Below, in pieces: positions 7,319-13,831 of a stretch of 64,000 nucleotides of DNA; position 1 is the first letter of the stretch; the number at the start of each line of letters is the position of its first letter. The position numbers and the translations under genes were made by a program. The notes below the pieces were generated by a model that worked only from the letters and a program-made list of their open reading frames with translations, was not told the origin of the DNA and did not search any database. The stretch spans positions 4,674,001-4,738,000 of the forward strand of contig NZ_JAUSYV010000001.1 in NCBI RefSeq assembly GCF_030817055.1, given 5' to 3'. The stretch is from Bacillus sp. V2I10 (GTDB lineage: Bacteria; Bacillota; Bacilli; Bacillales; Bacillaceae).

Positions 7319-7789
7319 TTGATTCAAGTAAAATCTTTGTGGAGTGCTTGTCAACAACGTACTGCTGAAGCTCGTGGGGCTGAGCCAATGATTACGAATT
7401 GGATTCCTAGAACTCATGAAGAAAGAGAACAAGCTGGTATTACTGACATTGACGTTACGGAAGCTGTTGATTATTACACAACACCAAGAGGTCAAAGCCC
7501 TAACTCTCCAAATAAGCTAAACTTCACTAGCATGGGATCGGTGATTGGTTTTGATGCTTTTCATTTAATAGAGGAGTTACTAACTCAACCTTTACAAATC
7601 ATTGTTGGTAGCGTAAAAGGTGCATTCGGTTCATATAAAGATGGTCATGAACTTTATAATAGAGCAGCTTCAGAGAAAAAAGATTTACTTGTTGTTGAAG
7701 GTGCAAGTCACTATGATTTATACGATCAACCAGAACCTGTTAATCAGGCTGTTGAAAAACTGGAAGCTTTCTATAAAGAAAATCTTTAA
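7319..7789 (+). pseudogene. Alpha/beta hydrolase, 3' remnant
   Basis: About 156 residues match the C-terminal half of COG1073-type alpha/beta hydrolases. The preserved part includes QQRTAEARGAEPM, DIDVTEAVDYY, a late acid-containing strand LQIIVGSVKGAFGSY and the terminal EGASHYDLYDQPEPVNQAVE with the catalytic-type His. The N-terminal half with the oxyanion loop and the GxSxG nucleophile elbow is absent, and the apparent start (TTG at 7319) has no convincing ribosome binding site. It is therefore a truncated gene rather than a short enzyme. A good terminator follows at 7861-7896. Loss of its 5' half appears to be the same event that removed the 5' part of the neighbouring beta-lactamase gene. 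Confidence 0.65.
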
Positions 7790-7860
7790 GTAGAAGGTTA
7801 ATTTTAGAATTTAAATGTGATGTATAAATAAAAACAGAAGCTTGTTATCATTAAGAATAC

Positions 7861-7896
7861 AGCCGTTTTCCTAGTTATTTAGGAAAACGGCTTTTT
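7861..7896 (+). terminator. Terminator of the hydrolase remnant
   Basis: AGCCGTTTTCCTA and TAGGAAAACGGCT form a long stem followed by TTTTT. Confidence 0.85.
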
Positions 7897-7948
7897 AAAT
7901 GGCTTGAAACTTCCTTAGCGTTGTAAATCCGCATTTTTCTGATACCCC

Positions 7949-8068
7949 ATGCCCATCAAGCTAAGAAATTAATATACCCCCAAAACGAAAAAAGCTATTC
8001 TTTTCGTAAATAATGGATGGCTTTTTTTCGTTTTGGGGGTCTTCGAAAATTTTAGCTTGATGGGCATG
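7949..8068. mobile_element. MITE-like inverted-repeat element
   Basis: The 120-bp segment is bounded by perfect inverted repeats CATGCCCATCAAGCTA and TAGCTTGATGGGCATG. A second nested inverted pair, ACCCCCAAAACGAAAAA with its complement, lies inside. It has no coding capacity. This fits a miniature element or an internally deleted insertion sequence that folds into one long hairpin. The sequence just left of it (7910-7948) recurs, diverged, at about 10408-10450. Confidence 0.5.
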
Positions 8069-8165
8069 ACAGTTTACCCCAAAAAGTACAGTGACTCCTA
8101 TTAAGGTGGAGGGTGGAATGATAGCCGGAGTGAGTCGGGAAGCGTATCGTATTTCCGATGAGACG

Positions 8166-8216
8166 AAAAAACAAGCGGAGATTGCCTTGCTGTTGCCCAA
8201 TTCCGCTTGTTTTTTC
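8166..8216 (-). terminator. Terminator of the 252-residue hydrolase gene
   Basis: AAAAAACAAGCGGA and TCCGCTTGTTTTTT form a 14-bp stem with a T run on the minus strand, just after the hydrolase stop at 8240. Confidence 0.75.
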
Positions 8217-8239
8217 TGATCCCTTCTCCGTTGTATGAA

Positions 8240-8998
8240 TCAGGACAGAAGAAATTTTTTAACAACCGGAGCCAGTACAGGAGCTACAATGTGATGGCTT
8301 TGACCCTCCAAACATAGGTGCTGCCCTTTGGGAAGAACAGATACTAACAACTCGGCAGCTTGCTTGAATTTATCGCGCATTTCCTCGGCGGCAACAACAA
8401 GGACGGGGACGGAAATACCAGCCAACTCCTCCTGTTTCGGCGGTTCACAAACAATCTTAGTATCATAAACTGTCGTGTGCGCAATAGCTTCCAAATATGG
8501 CCTGAAGGGCGCATTTCGAAGTTGAACCACGACTTGTTCCGGCATGCCGACGAGTTGGGATTGGAAGAACTCGACTGCATCGCCGCGACGACCGGCAGAT
8601 ATCAATTCGGTTAGCTGATGGACGAGACGACCGTCGTAACCTTCAACGGGCGGATCGTATAGAACAAGTCCGGATATCGGCACTCCTTTTACTGCCGCAT
8701 GCAGTGCAAGAACTGCGCCGGATGAGTAGCCGAATACGAAAGCCGATCCGCCAACTTCTGCAATGAGCGCATTCAAGTCTTCAATCTCCCGTTCGATCGC
8801 GTAAGGCAAAGTATCTCCGCTCTCTCCCTTCCCCCTGCGGTCATAATTGATTACAGTAAAATCCGGTTCCAGTTGCCCCGCGAGAGGCGCACCGGTCGAA
8901 CGATCATTAAATGCACCCATCACCAAAATAATCGGGGGTCCGTCCCCTGTGCGATCATATTCGATAATCGTGCCGTCTCTGGAAATCACTTTGCTCAT
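8240..8998 (-). CDS. Alpha/beta hydrolase family protein
   Basis: A 252-residue complete alpha/beta hydrolase. It shows IILVMGAFNDRSTGAPLA near the oxyanion position, the strand-4 pair NYDRRGKGESGD, the nucleophile elbow FGYSSGA (Ser about residue 92), a late Glu/Asp-bearing strand VPVLVVAAEEM, and the catalytic His in EGQSHHIVAP near residue 236. The pattern DRRGKGESGD is typical of hydrolases related to haloperoxidases and esterases. No signal peptide is seen. GGAGGG lies upstream of the ATG. The stop of a 43-codon ORF abuts this start, so translation may be coupled. The G+C content looks higher than in adjacent remnants, compatible with separate acquisition. The substrate is unknown. Confidence 0.8.
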   Translation of the reverse strand: MSKVISRDGTIIEYDRTGDGPPIILVMGAFNDRSTGAPLAGQLEPDFTVINYDRRGKGESGDTLPYAIEREIEDLNALIAEVGGSAFVFGYSSGAVLALHAAVKGVPISGLVLYDPPVEGYDGRLVHQLTELISAGRRGDAVEFFQSQLVGMPEQVVVQLRNAPFRPYLEAIAHTTVYDTKIVCEPPKQEELAGISVPVLVVAAEEMRDKFKQAAELLVSVLPKGQHLCLEGQSHHIVAPVLAPVVKKFLLS

Positions 8999-9130
8999 TC
9001 AATAGCCCTCCAATATTCCTAATATACTTGATTCCAATTCCTGTCCTACTCCAATCTTTACTTCCATACACATTTGAACAACTCTCAAAGTCGCCTCCTT
9101 ACCCTTTAATCGATCTACTTCAATTCTCAT
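8999..9130 (-). CDS. Short ORF directly upstream of the hydrolase
   Basis: ATG at 9130 with AAAGGTTG upstream opens a 43-codon frame, MRIEVDRLKGKEATLRVVQM and on to ILGILEGY, whose TGA touches the hydrolase ATG. No family is recognised. It could be a leader peptide, the remnant of a larger protein, or a chance ORF. The gap-free junction with the next gene is the main support. Confidence 0.3.
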   Translation of the reverse strand: MRIEVDRLKGKEATLRVVQMCMEVKIGVGQELESSILGILEGY

Positions 9131-9221
9131 CTCAACTCAACCTTTCTCTTCTCAACTTGGTACCATTTCTTCACAATCTCTCACCAATATTAACATAAAT
9201 ATCCTGTTTTGTTTGGAAGTC

Positions 9222-9254
9222 TTATTCCATTAAATGGCCCTATTGTTGAATAAA
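9222..9254. repeat. Dispersed repeat copy 9 (full length)
   Basis: TTATTCCATTAAATGGCCCT followed by ATTGTTGAATAAAA shows both halves of the family in one unit. Confidence 0.7.
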
Positions 9255-9270
9255 ATGACTAACTGTAGGT

Positions 9271-9350
9271 TTGAAATAAAGTCGCGATGTTTATAAAAAA
9301 GATACGATGTTTTGAATAAAGTCGCGACGTTTGTAAAAAAGTTGCGATGT
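9271..9350. repeat. 40-bp tandem duplication
   Basis: Two consecutive 40-bp units of the type ATAAAGTCGCGATGTTTATA...GATACGATGTTT differ at only a few positions. They lie in the 434-bp stretch between the 43-codon ORF and the VOC gene, which otherwise holds only dispersed repeats. Confidence 0.65.
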
Positions 9351-9455
9351 TTTCCCCCTTTGGATATGGTTATCTAAAGGGGCATTTTTATAATAAAGGG
9401 AAAGAACATCTGAATTAAAAGGTGGATTAATGAATTGTTAATTGAAAATAAATTG

Positions 9456-9485
9456 TTCCGTTAAAGGGACAGTTTGTTGAATAAA
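9456..9485. repeat. Dispersed repeat copy 10
   Basis: TTCCGTTAAAGGGACAGT followed by TTGTTGAATAAA, a diverged full-length copy. Confidence 0.55.
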
Positions 9486-9564
9486 GAGGAAAAGCTATTA
9501 AGCAATCGAGAAGAAATCTTTAGGAGACATATGTGATAAAATTAGGAAAAAGGAGGTATGAGAT

Positions 9565-10053
9565 ATGAAAATCCATAGAATAGATCATGTGGGTATAATC
9601 GTCAATGATCTTCCTGCCGCGAAAGCGTTTTTTCTTGACTTTGGCCTTGAAATGCTGGGGGAAGGAAAAGTGGAAGGCGAGTGGGTGGAGCGGATGGAGC
9701 GGATAATAGGGCTTCAAGACGTTAAAGAGGAAGTTGCAATGTTGCGAACGCCAGACGGTGACGCAAATATAGAAATAGTAATGTTGCGAACGCCAGACGG
9801 TGACGCAAATATAGAACTAGTAAAATTTCACACGCCATCAGATGAAAATGGCATACAGCGTCCTTTAGCAAATACTCTGGGTATCCGGCATATTGCCTTT
9901 GCTGTTGAAGATATTGAAGCCCTTGTTACCAAATTGACAAAGAAAGGCGCAGGACTTATTGGTGAGATACAAAACTACGAAAACGCTTATAAATTATGCT
10001 ACGTTCGTGGGCCAGAAGGAATTATTTTGGAGCTGGCTGAGGAAATCAAATAA
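9565..10053 (+). CDS. VOC superfamily protein with a recent internal duplication
   Basis: A 162-residue VOC-fold protein resembling methylmalonyl-CoA epimerase/glyoxalase relatives. It has RIDHVGIIVNDLPAAKAFF at the start, GIRHIAFAVEDIEALV in the second half and YVRGPEGIILELAEEI at the end. A perfect-register 42-bp tandem duplication (9739-9780 and 9781-9822) doubles MLRTPDGDANIEIV, adding a 14-residue copy of what should be a single beta-strand that normally carries a metal-ligand Glu. Without it the protein would be about 148 residues, nearer the family norm. AAGGAGG precedes the ATG. A terminator follows at 10094-10144. Whether the extra strand is tolerated is unknown. Confidence 0.8.
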   Translation: MKIHRIDHVGIIVNDLPAAKAFFLDFGLEMLGEGKVEGEWVERMERIIGLQDVKEEVAMLRTPDGDANIEIVMLRTPDGDANIELVKFHTPSDENGIQRPLANTLGIRHIAFAVEDIEALVTKLTKKGAGLIGEIQNYENAYKLCYVRGPEGIILELAEEIK

Positions 10054-10093
10054 AATATCCAATCTTTTTTATCAAAACAGCAAACTCGTTGAT

Positions 10094-10144
10094 AAGAAAA
10101 GAAACCACTTTGATCAATCTTTTTTCAAAATGGTTTCTTTTCTT
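10094..10144 (+). terminator. Terminator of the VOC gene
   Basis: AAGAAAAGAAACCACTTTGA pairs with TCAAAATGGTTTCTTTTCTT, a long stem ending in T-rich sequence 40 bp after the stop. Confidence 0.75.
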
Positions 10145-10253
10145 TGGCTGCTAAATAAGGGTTGGTCCAATACTTTTACTCAAATTTTATTCAAAACCTA
10201 CACTAACGATTTTAAACAACAGTAATATAAGGTATTTTTCATGTTGTGGCTAC

Positions 10254-10363
10254 TGTCAAAAAGCATACTTAATGACATGTTGGAAAACAGGTAATATTCC
10301 GTGTGTCATTTAGTGTGTTTTTTCATTTTGAAACATTTCATATTGTTGATATACTTTTTGACA
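10254..10363. repeat. 110-bp segment with TGTCAAAAAG inverted ends
   Basis: The segment starts TGTCAAAAAGCAT and ends ATACTTTTTGACA, which are inverted repeats with one mismatch. Nothing inside is coding. It may be a miniature element, or chance in A/T-rich DNA. The remainder of 10145-10574 holds only a diverged copy (about 10408-10450) of the sequence left of the MITE at 7949. Confidence 0.3.
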
Positions 10364-10574
10364 TAGATTAATAGTTTTTGGAGGGAGTGGCTATTTTTGT
10401 ATCCAGATCCCCTTAACGTTGTAAATTCGCGTTTTGCTGACGGTACCCTGACGTTACCCCTTTATAGGCAATGAAAAAAGGATCTCCCTTGTAACATAGG
10501 TTTTATACATAATAGGGTTATAGGCAAATGTATACTTTAACAAAAATTGTAAATAGCAAAGGAGATCTTTTAAA

Positions 10575-10727
10575 ATGACACAAAATAATCAGAATAAACA
10601 ACAACTTCAGCAAGTTCAAAACCAAGTAGAGGATCAAGCTAACGCACAACAACAGCAACAATTGCAACAAGAACAAAAACAAGATCAGCAAACCCAAGAT
10701 ACAGATCAAGTACATGGAGGAGTTTGA
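10575..10727 (+). CDS. Small glutamine-rich protein
   Basis: ATG at 10575 follows AAAGGAG at ideal spacing and opens a 50-residue ORF: MTQNNQNKQQLQQVQNQVED, a poly-Gln-rich middle, and DTDQVHGGV at the end. Gln makes up well over a third of the residues, and there is no Cys or Trp. The terminator at 10807-10852 lies about 80 bp downstream. The composition recalls Gln/Asn-rich small spore proteins such as gamma-type SASP, but the SASP repeats and protease site are not seen, so I do not assign it. An overlapping Leu-rich minus-strand frame is the complement of the Gln codons and looks spurious. Confidence 0.55.
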   Translation: MTQNNQNKQQLQQVQNQVEDQANAQQQQQLQQEQKQDQQTQDTDQVHGGV

Positions 10728-10806
10728 AAAATATCAAATGTATTCTCTATGACTTCATCCCAACATGTAAAGCCTAGTTGTTTTGCAAAAGATTGATTAT
10801 TCCCCT

Positions 10807-10852
10807 TAAAGAGAGCCGTGTTTTGATCGAAATTTTCAAACACAGGCTCTTT
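10807..10852 (+). terminator. Terminator of the Gln-rich protein gene
   Basis: AAAGAGAGCC-GTGTTTTGA pairs with TTCAAACAC-GGCTCTTTT, ending in T residues. Confidence 0.75.
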
Positions 10853-10907
10853 TATAAGTTTACGAAACGCTGCCTTTCCTTTATATAGTTATTTGTTCAT
10901 AATCCAT

Positions 10908-10937
10908 ATTCCATTAAATGGCCCTTTAATGGAATAA
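10908..10937. repeat. Dispersed repeat copy 11 (perfect palindrome)
   Basis: TATTCCATTAAA-TGGCCC-TTTAATGGAATA: two left halves meet head to head as a 12-bp perfect inverted repeat. Beyond it, 10940-11410 shows no gene, only a weak CGACTTT/AAAGTCG hairpin near 10979. Confidence 0.7.
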
Positions 10938-11413
10938 CATGACAAGCATTTTTCATCTGATCACCTTTATTTTATTCGACTTTTTCTTTTGGAAAGTCGA
11001 ACATATATATGTTTCCCTCCCTTTGCTAATCAAGGGTTTTAAAAGTTCCTTTTCTATTTTAAATGTTAATTGAACATTATTGTCCACTTAACAGTATTAA
11101 AACTCTAGACATACAATTCTTGAACCTCTTTTCAAACATTTAATTGAGAGAAGTTATGACTCTTCTGTCCTCTCATTCTATCTACCAGTATGAAACATCT
11201 TCTGTGAAAAAGAAATACATAACACAGCACAGTCAGGTTCTAAAAATAGATTTTCCCACTAAGATTTTGGATCCGGCAGCAGGAAAAATCTAATTTGCAC
11301 TAAACACAAACAAAAGACGGGAATGAAAAGAATTCTTATTGTGTGCTGGTCCTTTTTTCTATATCAGCAGTTATCCTGCTAAACAAAATCCTCTAAATGA
11401 ATCCGCATTTATC

Positions 11414-11440
11414 ACAAGTTTGCCTATCTTTCATACGATA
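11414..11440 (+). promoter_or_regulatory. Sigma-K type promoter of the gerP operon
   Basis: An AC dinucleotide at 11414-11415 is separated by 16 nt from CATACGATA at 11432-11440. This fits the sigma-K consensus (AC, 16-17 nt, CATAnnnTA). It lies about 45 bp upstream of the gerPA start. The gerP operon of B. subtilis is transcribed in the mother cell from a sigma-K promoter late in sporulation. Confidence 0.6.
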
Positions 11441-11486
11441 TTTTACAGGTGCAGTACTTTACCTCAAAAAGCAAAGGATGTTGGAT

Positions 11487-11708
11487 ATGCCAGCCATTGT
11501 AGGAGCATTTAAAGTAAATGCCGTTGGTACGAGCAGCATTGTTCATATCGGGGATGTCATTACCATCTCGCCATACAGCGAAGTCAAAACCTTTGCAGGG
11601 GCTGGATCTTTCAATACGGGAGATGGTTTGAATATTTACAACCAAAATAGTGTCACGAATGTTTACGACAACGATGCCATTGACCAGCCAATAGCGGGAA
11701 ATGCATAA
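11487..11708 (+). CDS. gerPA: Spore germination protein GerPA
   Basis: A 73-residue protein of the GerPA/GerPF family, beginning MPAIVGAFKVNAVGTSSIVH and containing GAGSFNTGDGLNIYNQNSVT. GerP proteins are made in the mother cell, are associated with the inner coat and help germinants pass the coat to reach inner-membrane receptors. I use the ATG at 11487, preceded by AAAGGATG, because it gives the family N-terminus MPAI; a longer in-frame extension to 11397 would overlap the sigma-K promoter. It is the first gene of gerPABCDEF, and gerPB starts 14 bp downstream. Confidence 0.9.
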   Translation: MPAIVGAFKVNAVGTSSIVHIGDVITISPYSEVKTFAGAGSFNTGDGLNIYNQNSVTNVYDNDAIDQPIAGNA

Positions 11709-11722
11709 AAAGAGGTGAAAAC

Positions 11723-11938
11723 ATGAATTTTTACATTAACCAGACGATCCAAATTAATCACTTGAAGGTGGAGGCGGTGAACAACTCTTCTGTCCTTCAA
11801 ATTGGAAGCGCAGGTATTATTAAACCGCTGTCAAACCTTTATAATACAGGTGCATTTACCGCACCTGCTCCACCTGCAGTAGGTCCGGGAGGGCCGACTC
11901 AAACAGAAGGCCCATTCGTTCCGCTGACCCCAAGATAA
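11723..11938 (+). CDS. gerPB: Spore germination protein GerPB
   Basis: This 71-residue protein begins MNFYINQTIQINHLKVEAVN and ends with a Pro/Gly-rich tail PFVPLTPR, as in GerPB. The internal SSVLQIGSAGIIKP resembles the short beta-rich motif shared by GerPA, B, D, E and F. AGAGGTG precedes the ATG. It is part of the gerP operon and so likely needed for coat permeability to germinants. A gap of 79 bp follows before gerPC. Confidence 0.9.
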   Translation: MNFYINQTIQINHLKVEAVNNSSVLQIGSAGIIKPLSNLYNTGAFTAPAPPAVGPGGPTQTEGPFVPLTPR

Positions 11939-12017
11939 TCTAGGCATTCACCCATTTTTAGTACCGTGCATATAAATAAATCTAGATACAATGTACATGA
12001 TTTTTTAAGCGGGGTGA

Positions 12018-12644
12018 ATGAAATTGTACTATGATCAATCAATGATGCAGTGTGTACAGCATTTATACGGAATTGTTCAGGCTCAGGATCAGAAAATCAA
12101 AAGACTTGAATCCGCTGTTTCCGCCATGATGGACGAAATAGAAGAATTGAAAAAGCGCCCCAGTACAACAATTGAAAAAATAGAATATAAATTTGATCAA
12201 TTAAAAGTAGAAACGCTGGAAGGCACATTAAACATAGGACTTAATCCAACCGTCCCTGATCAAATTGAAAACTTTGAGGTGGATCAAAAAGGACTTCAAG
12301 TTAACCAAGTAAATAACACGAAGCGCGAGGAAGAAATATTTGAAGCTGTTCAGGCGAGGCTGCTTGCTTTTCTGAACGAAGACTGCGTCAACTATATTGA
12401 ACAGCTCGCTGAACAATATAGATATGAGCTTGATCATGCGCATAAGGAATTTATCATTGAGGATATCCGCAAGCAAATTGACAGCCGGATCAGGTTCTAC
12501 TTAAAACAGGGAACATATGATGAATCCGTGCCTGTCAGCACGTTAATTGAAGATATTACATCTCAAGTAAAGCAGGATGTGGAGCGCTCCATTACGTACT
12601 TTATCCAAGGCCTGCCAAAAGAAGGAGTCGACAGCAACTCATGA
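12018..12644 (+). CDS. gerPC: Spore germination protein GerPC
   Basis: A 208-residue GerPC, the only large member of the operon. Residues 1-55 contain a predicted coiled coil (QAQDQKIKRLESAVSAMMDE), followed by KIEYKFDQLKVETLEGTLNI, typical of GerPC. The C-terminal half is helical and charged, ending GLPKEGVDSNS. The ATG follows GCGGGGTG. Its stop overlaps the gerPD start by 4 nt (ATGA), implying translational coupling. In Bacillus, loss of GerPC gives slow germination because germinants cross the coat poorly. Confidence 0.9.
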   Translation: MKLYYDQSMMQCVQHLYGIVQAQDQKIKRLESAVSAMMDEIEELKKRPSTTIEKIEYKFDQLKVETLEGTLNIGLNPTVPDQIENFEVDQKGLQVNQVNNTKREEEIFEAVQARLLAFLNEDCVNYIEQLAEQYRYELDHAHKEFIIEDIRKQIDSRIRFYLKQGTYDESVPVSTLIEDITSQVKQDVERSITYFIQGLPKEGVDSNS

Positions 12645-12817
12645 ATTTTAATGTTGTAAATAAAGAGCTTTCAGTTGGAGAAATCCAAGTGTCTGCTGTT
12701 GCAAGTTCCAGCGTCTTCCTTATTGGCGATGCGAACTGTATTACATTGTCATCGGTTTTTGATACGCCGCCTGAATCATTGATTATAGGTCCATTTGTTC
12801 CTCTTGCACCGCAATAA
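12641..12817 (+). CDS. gerPD: Spore germination protein GerPD
   Basis: A 58-residue protein, MNFNVVNKELSVGEIQVSAV and on to IIGPFVPLAPQ. It has the GerPB/GerPD-type ending PFVPLxP and the SSVFLIGDAN motif, and 58 residues is the usual GerPD length. It overlaps gerPC by 4 nt (ATGA), and gerPE starts 6 bp after its TAA. Identification rests on these motifs and its place in the conserved gene order. Confidence 0.88.
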   Translation: MNFNVVNKELSVGEIQVSAVASSSVFLIGDANCITLSSVFDTPPESLIIGPFVPLAPQ

Positions 12818-12823
12818 GCTGCA

Positions 12824-13210
12824 ATGATCAATCGATTATCTATAGTTAACAAGGCGTATGTTAACTCAGTCGGGTTCAGTTCACTTTTTCAGATCGGGGA
12901 CAGTGTAGATATCGTTCCGCGCGTTAACGTCTACGCCGTGCAAAGGGAGGCAGAAATCATACTGGGAAACGAGGGTGACTTAAGGCAATACAGCTTTTAC
13001 TCAGAGCTATTGCCAAAACCTCTGATCACAGAAAAGATTCAGACCTCTTTTTATCATGAAAATCCAACCATTAAAGTTGGGGCAGTTAAAGTAATATCTA
13101 TTTCTTCATCTGCTGTTGTCCAATTCGGTTCCACAAACACGATCTCAGCAGAAACACGTGTGAAGCACATCAGACAATTACTAAGCCGGAATGAACGTAA
13201 ACAGCCTTAA
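12824..13210 (+). CDS. gerPE: Spore germination protein GerPE
   Basis: A 128-residue GerPE. It has two copies of the short GerP motif: NSVGFSSLFQIGDSVDIVPR near the N-terminus and ISSSAVVQFGSTNTIS near residue 100. The ribosome binding site is weak, and the gene starts 6 bp after gerPD, suggesting coupled translation. It acts with the other GerP proteins in the spore coat. Confidence 0.88.
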   Translation: MINRLSIVNKAYVNSVGFSSLFQIGDSVDIVPRVNVYAVQREAEIILGNEGDLRQYSFYSELLPKPLITEKIQTSFYHENPTIKVGAVKVISISSSAVVQFGSTNTISAETRVKHIRQLLSRNERKQP

Positions 13211-13254
13211 TGCATAGACTGTGAATATGACAGAAAGCCAAAGGATGTTCGTTC

Positions 13255-13473
13255 ATGCCAGCTATTATTGGTCCAATCTGCATTAACTCTGTCGGAGGCG
13301 GTGTTGTAAACTTCGGTGACTCGTTTTATCTTTCTCCTAAGAGTTCATCAAAGACTGCATCTGGTTCTGGCGGGGGAAATACAGGTGACTTTATTATCAT
13401 AAACAATATCGTAAGTGCTACGAATTCAATCGATCCTGACTTAAATGATCAAAATATTGTTGGAAATAATTAA
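13255..13473 (+). CDS. gerPF: Spore germination protein GerPF
   Basis: A 72-residue GerPF, MPAIIGPICINSVGGGVVNF with FGDSFYLSPKSSSKTASGSG and an ending NIVGNN. It is a paralogue of GerPA from the same operon. AAAGGATG precedes the ATG. It is the last gene of the operon, and the terminator begins at its stop codon. Confidence 0.92.
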   Translation: MPAIIGPICINSVGGGVVNFGDSFYLSPKSSSKTASGSGGGNTGDFIIINNIVSATNSIDPDLNDQNIVGNN

Positions 13474-13505
13474 AATGACGTGCCTGTGAGACAGCACGTC
13501 ATTTT
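13472..13505. terminator. Terminator of the gerP operon
   Basis: AAAATGACGTGC and GCACGTCATTTT form a 12-bp perfect stem with a 10-nt loop. Flanking A and T tracts allow it to serve the convergent yisB/sbcCD side too. Confidence 0.9.
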
Positions 13506-13509
13506 CATT

Positions 13510-13819
13510 TTATTTTCTTTTCTTCCGTTCATTTGATTTTTTAGTCCGGACAAGTCTTGAAGAAGGCTGCTTGCGGATCCATTTTACATAGCTTGCAAGT
13601 TTAGGATCATTCCCTTAGTTCTGTTATCGTATTAAGGCGAATCGCAAGCTCATCATTTGTATACAGTGCATGGATTTGCTTGTGGCAAGGAATGCAGAGC
13701 TGCGCTATCGGCAAAAAGGTTCCGCCTTTTTCTTTCGGAGTTAAATGATGCTCCGTCGTTTCTGCTTCCTGGCGCCTGCAAAGCTCGCAAGTGCCCAACC
13801 CTTTTTTCGCCATATTCAT
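13510..13819 (-). pseudogene. yisB: HNH-type protein YisB, frameshifted near its C-terminus
   Basis: The N-terminal 70 residues read CELCRRQEAETTEHHLTPKE and CIPCHKQIHALYTNDELAIR, a small HNH/zinc-finger nuclease-like domain with two CxxC pairs and the HH catalytic-type motif. The frame stops early after TELRE. Removing one G from the AGGG run near 13614 continues it as LRNDPKLASYVKWIRKQP and onward to KRK-stop at 13510, restoring about 102 residues, the length known for YisB. The gene lies between gerPF and sbcC exactly as in B. subtilis. The frameshift is either real or a sequencing error; the catalytic part is intact either way. Confidence 0.75.
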
Positions 13820-13831
13820 CCATCCTTTAAA

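Noticed and set aside
10518..10715. Leu-rich 65-codon minus-strand ORF
   Set aside because: It is the complement of the CAA/CAG-rich Gln codons of the plus-strand gene at 10575.
2008..10937. Dispersed repeats considered as a CRISPR array
   Set aside because: Copies are scattered over 9 kb, vary in length and orientation, have no regular spacers, and no cas gene is present.
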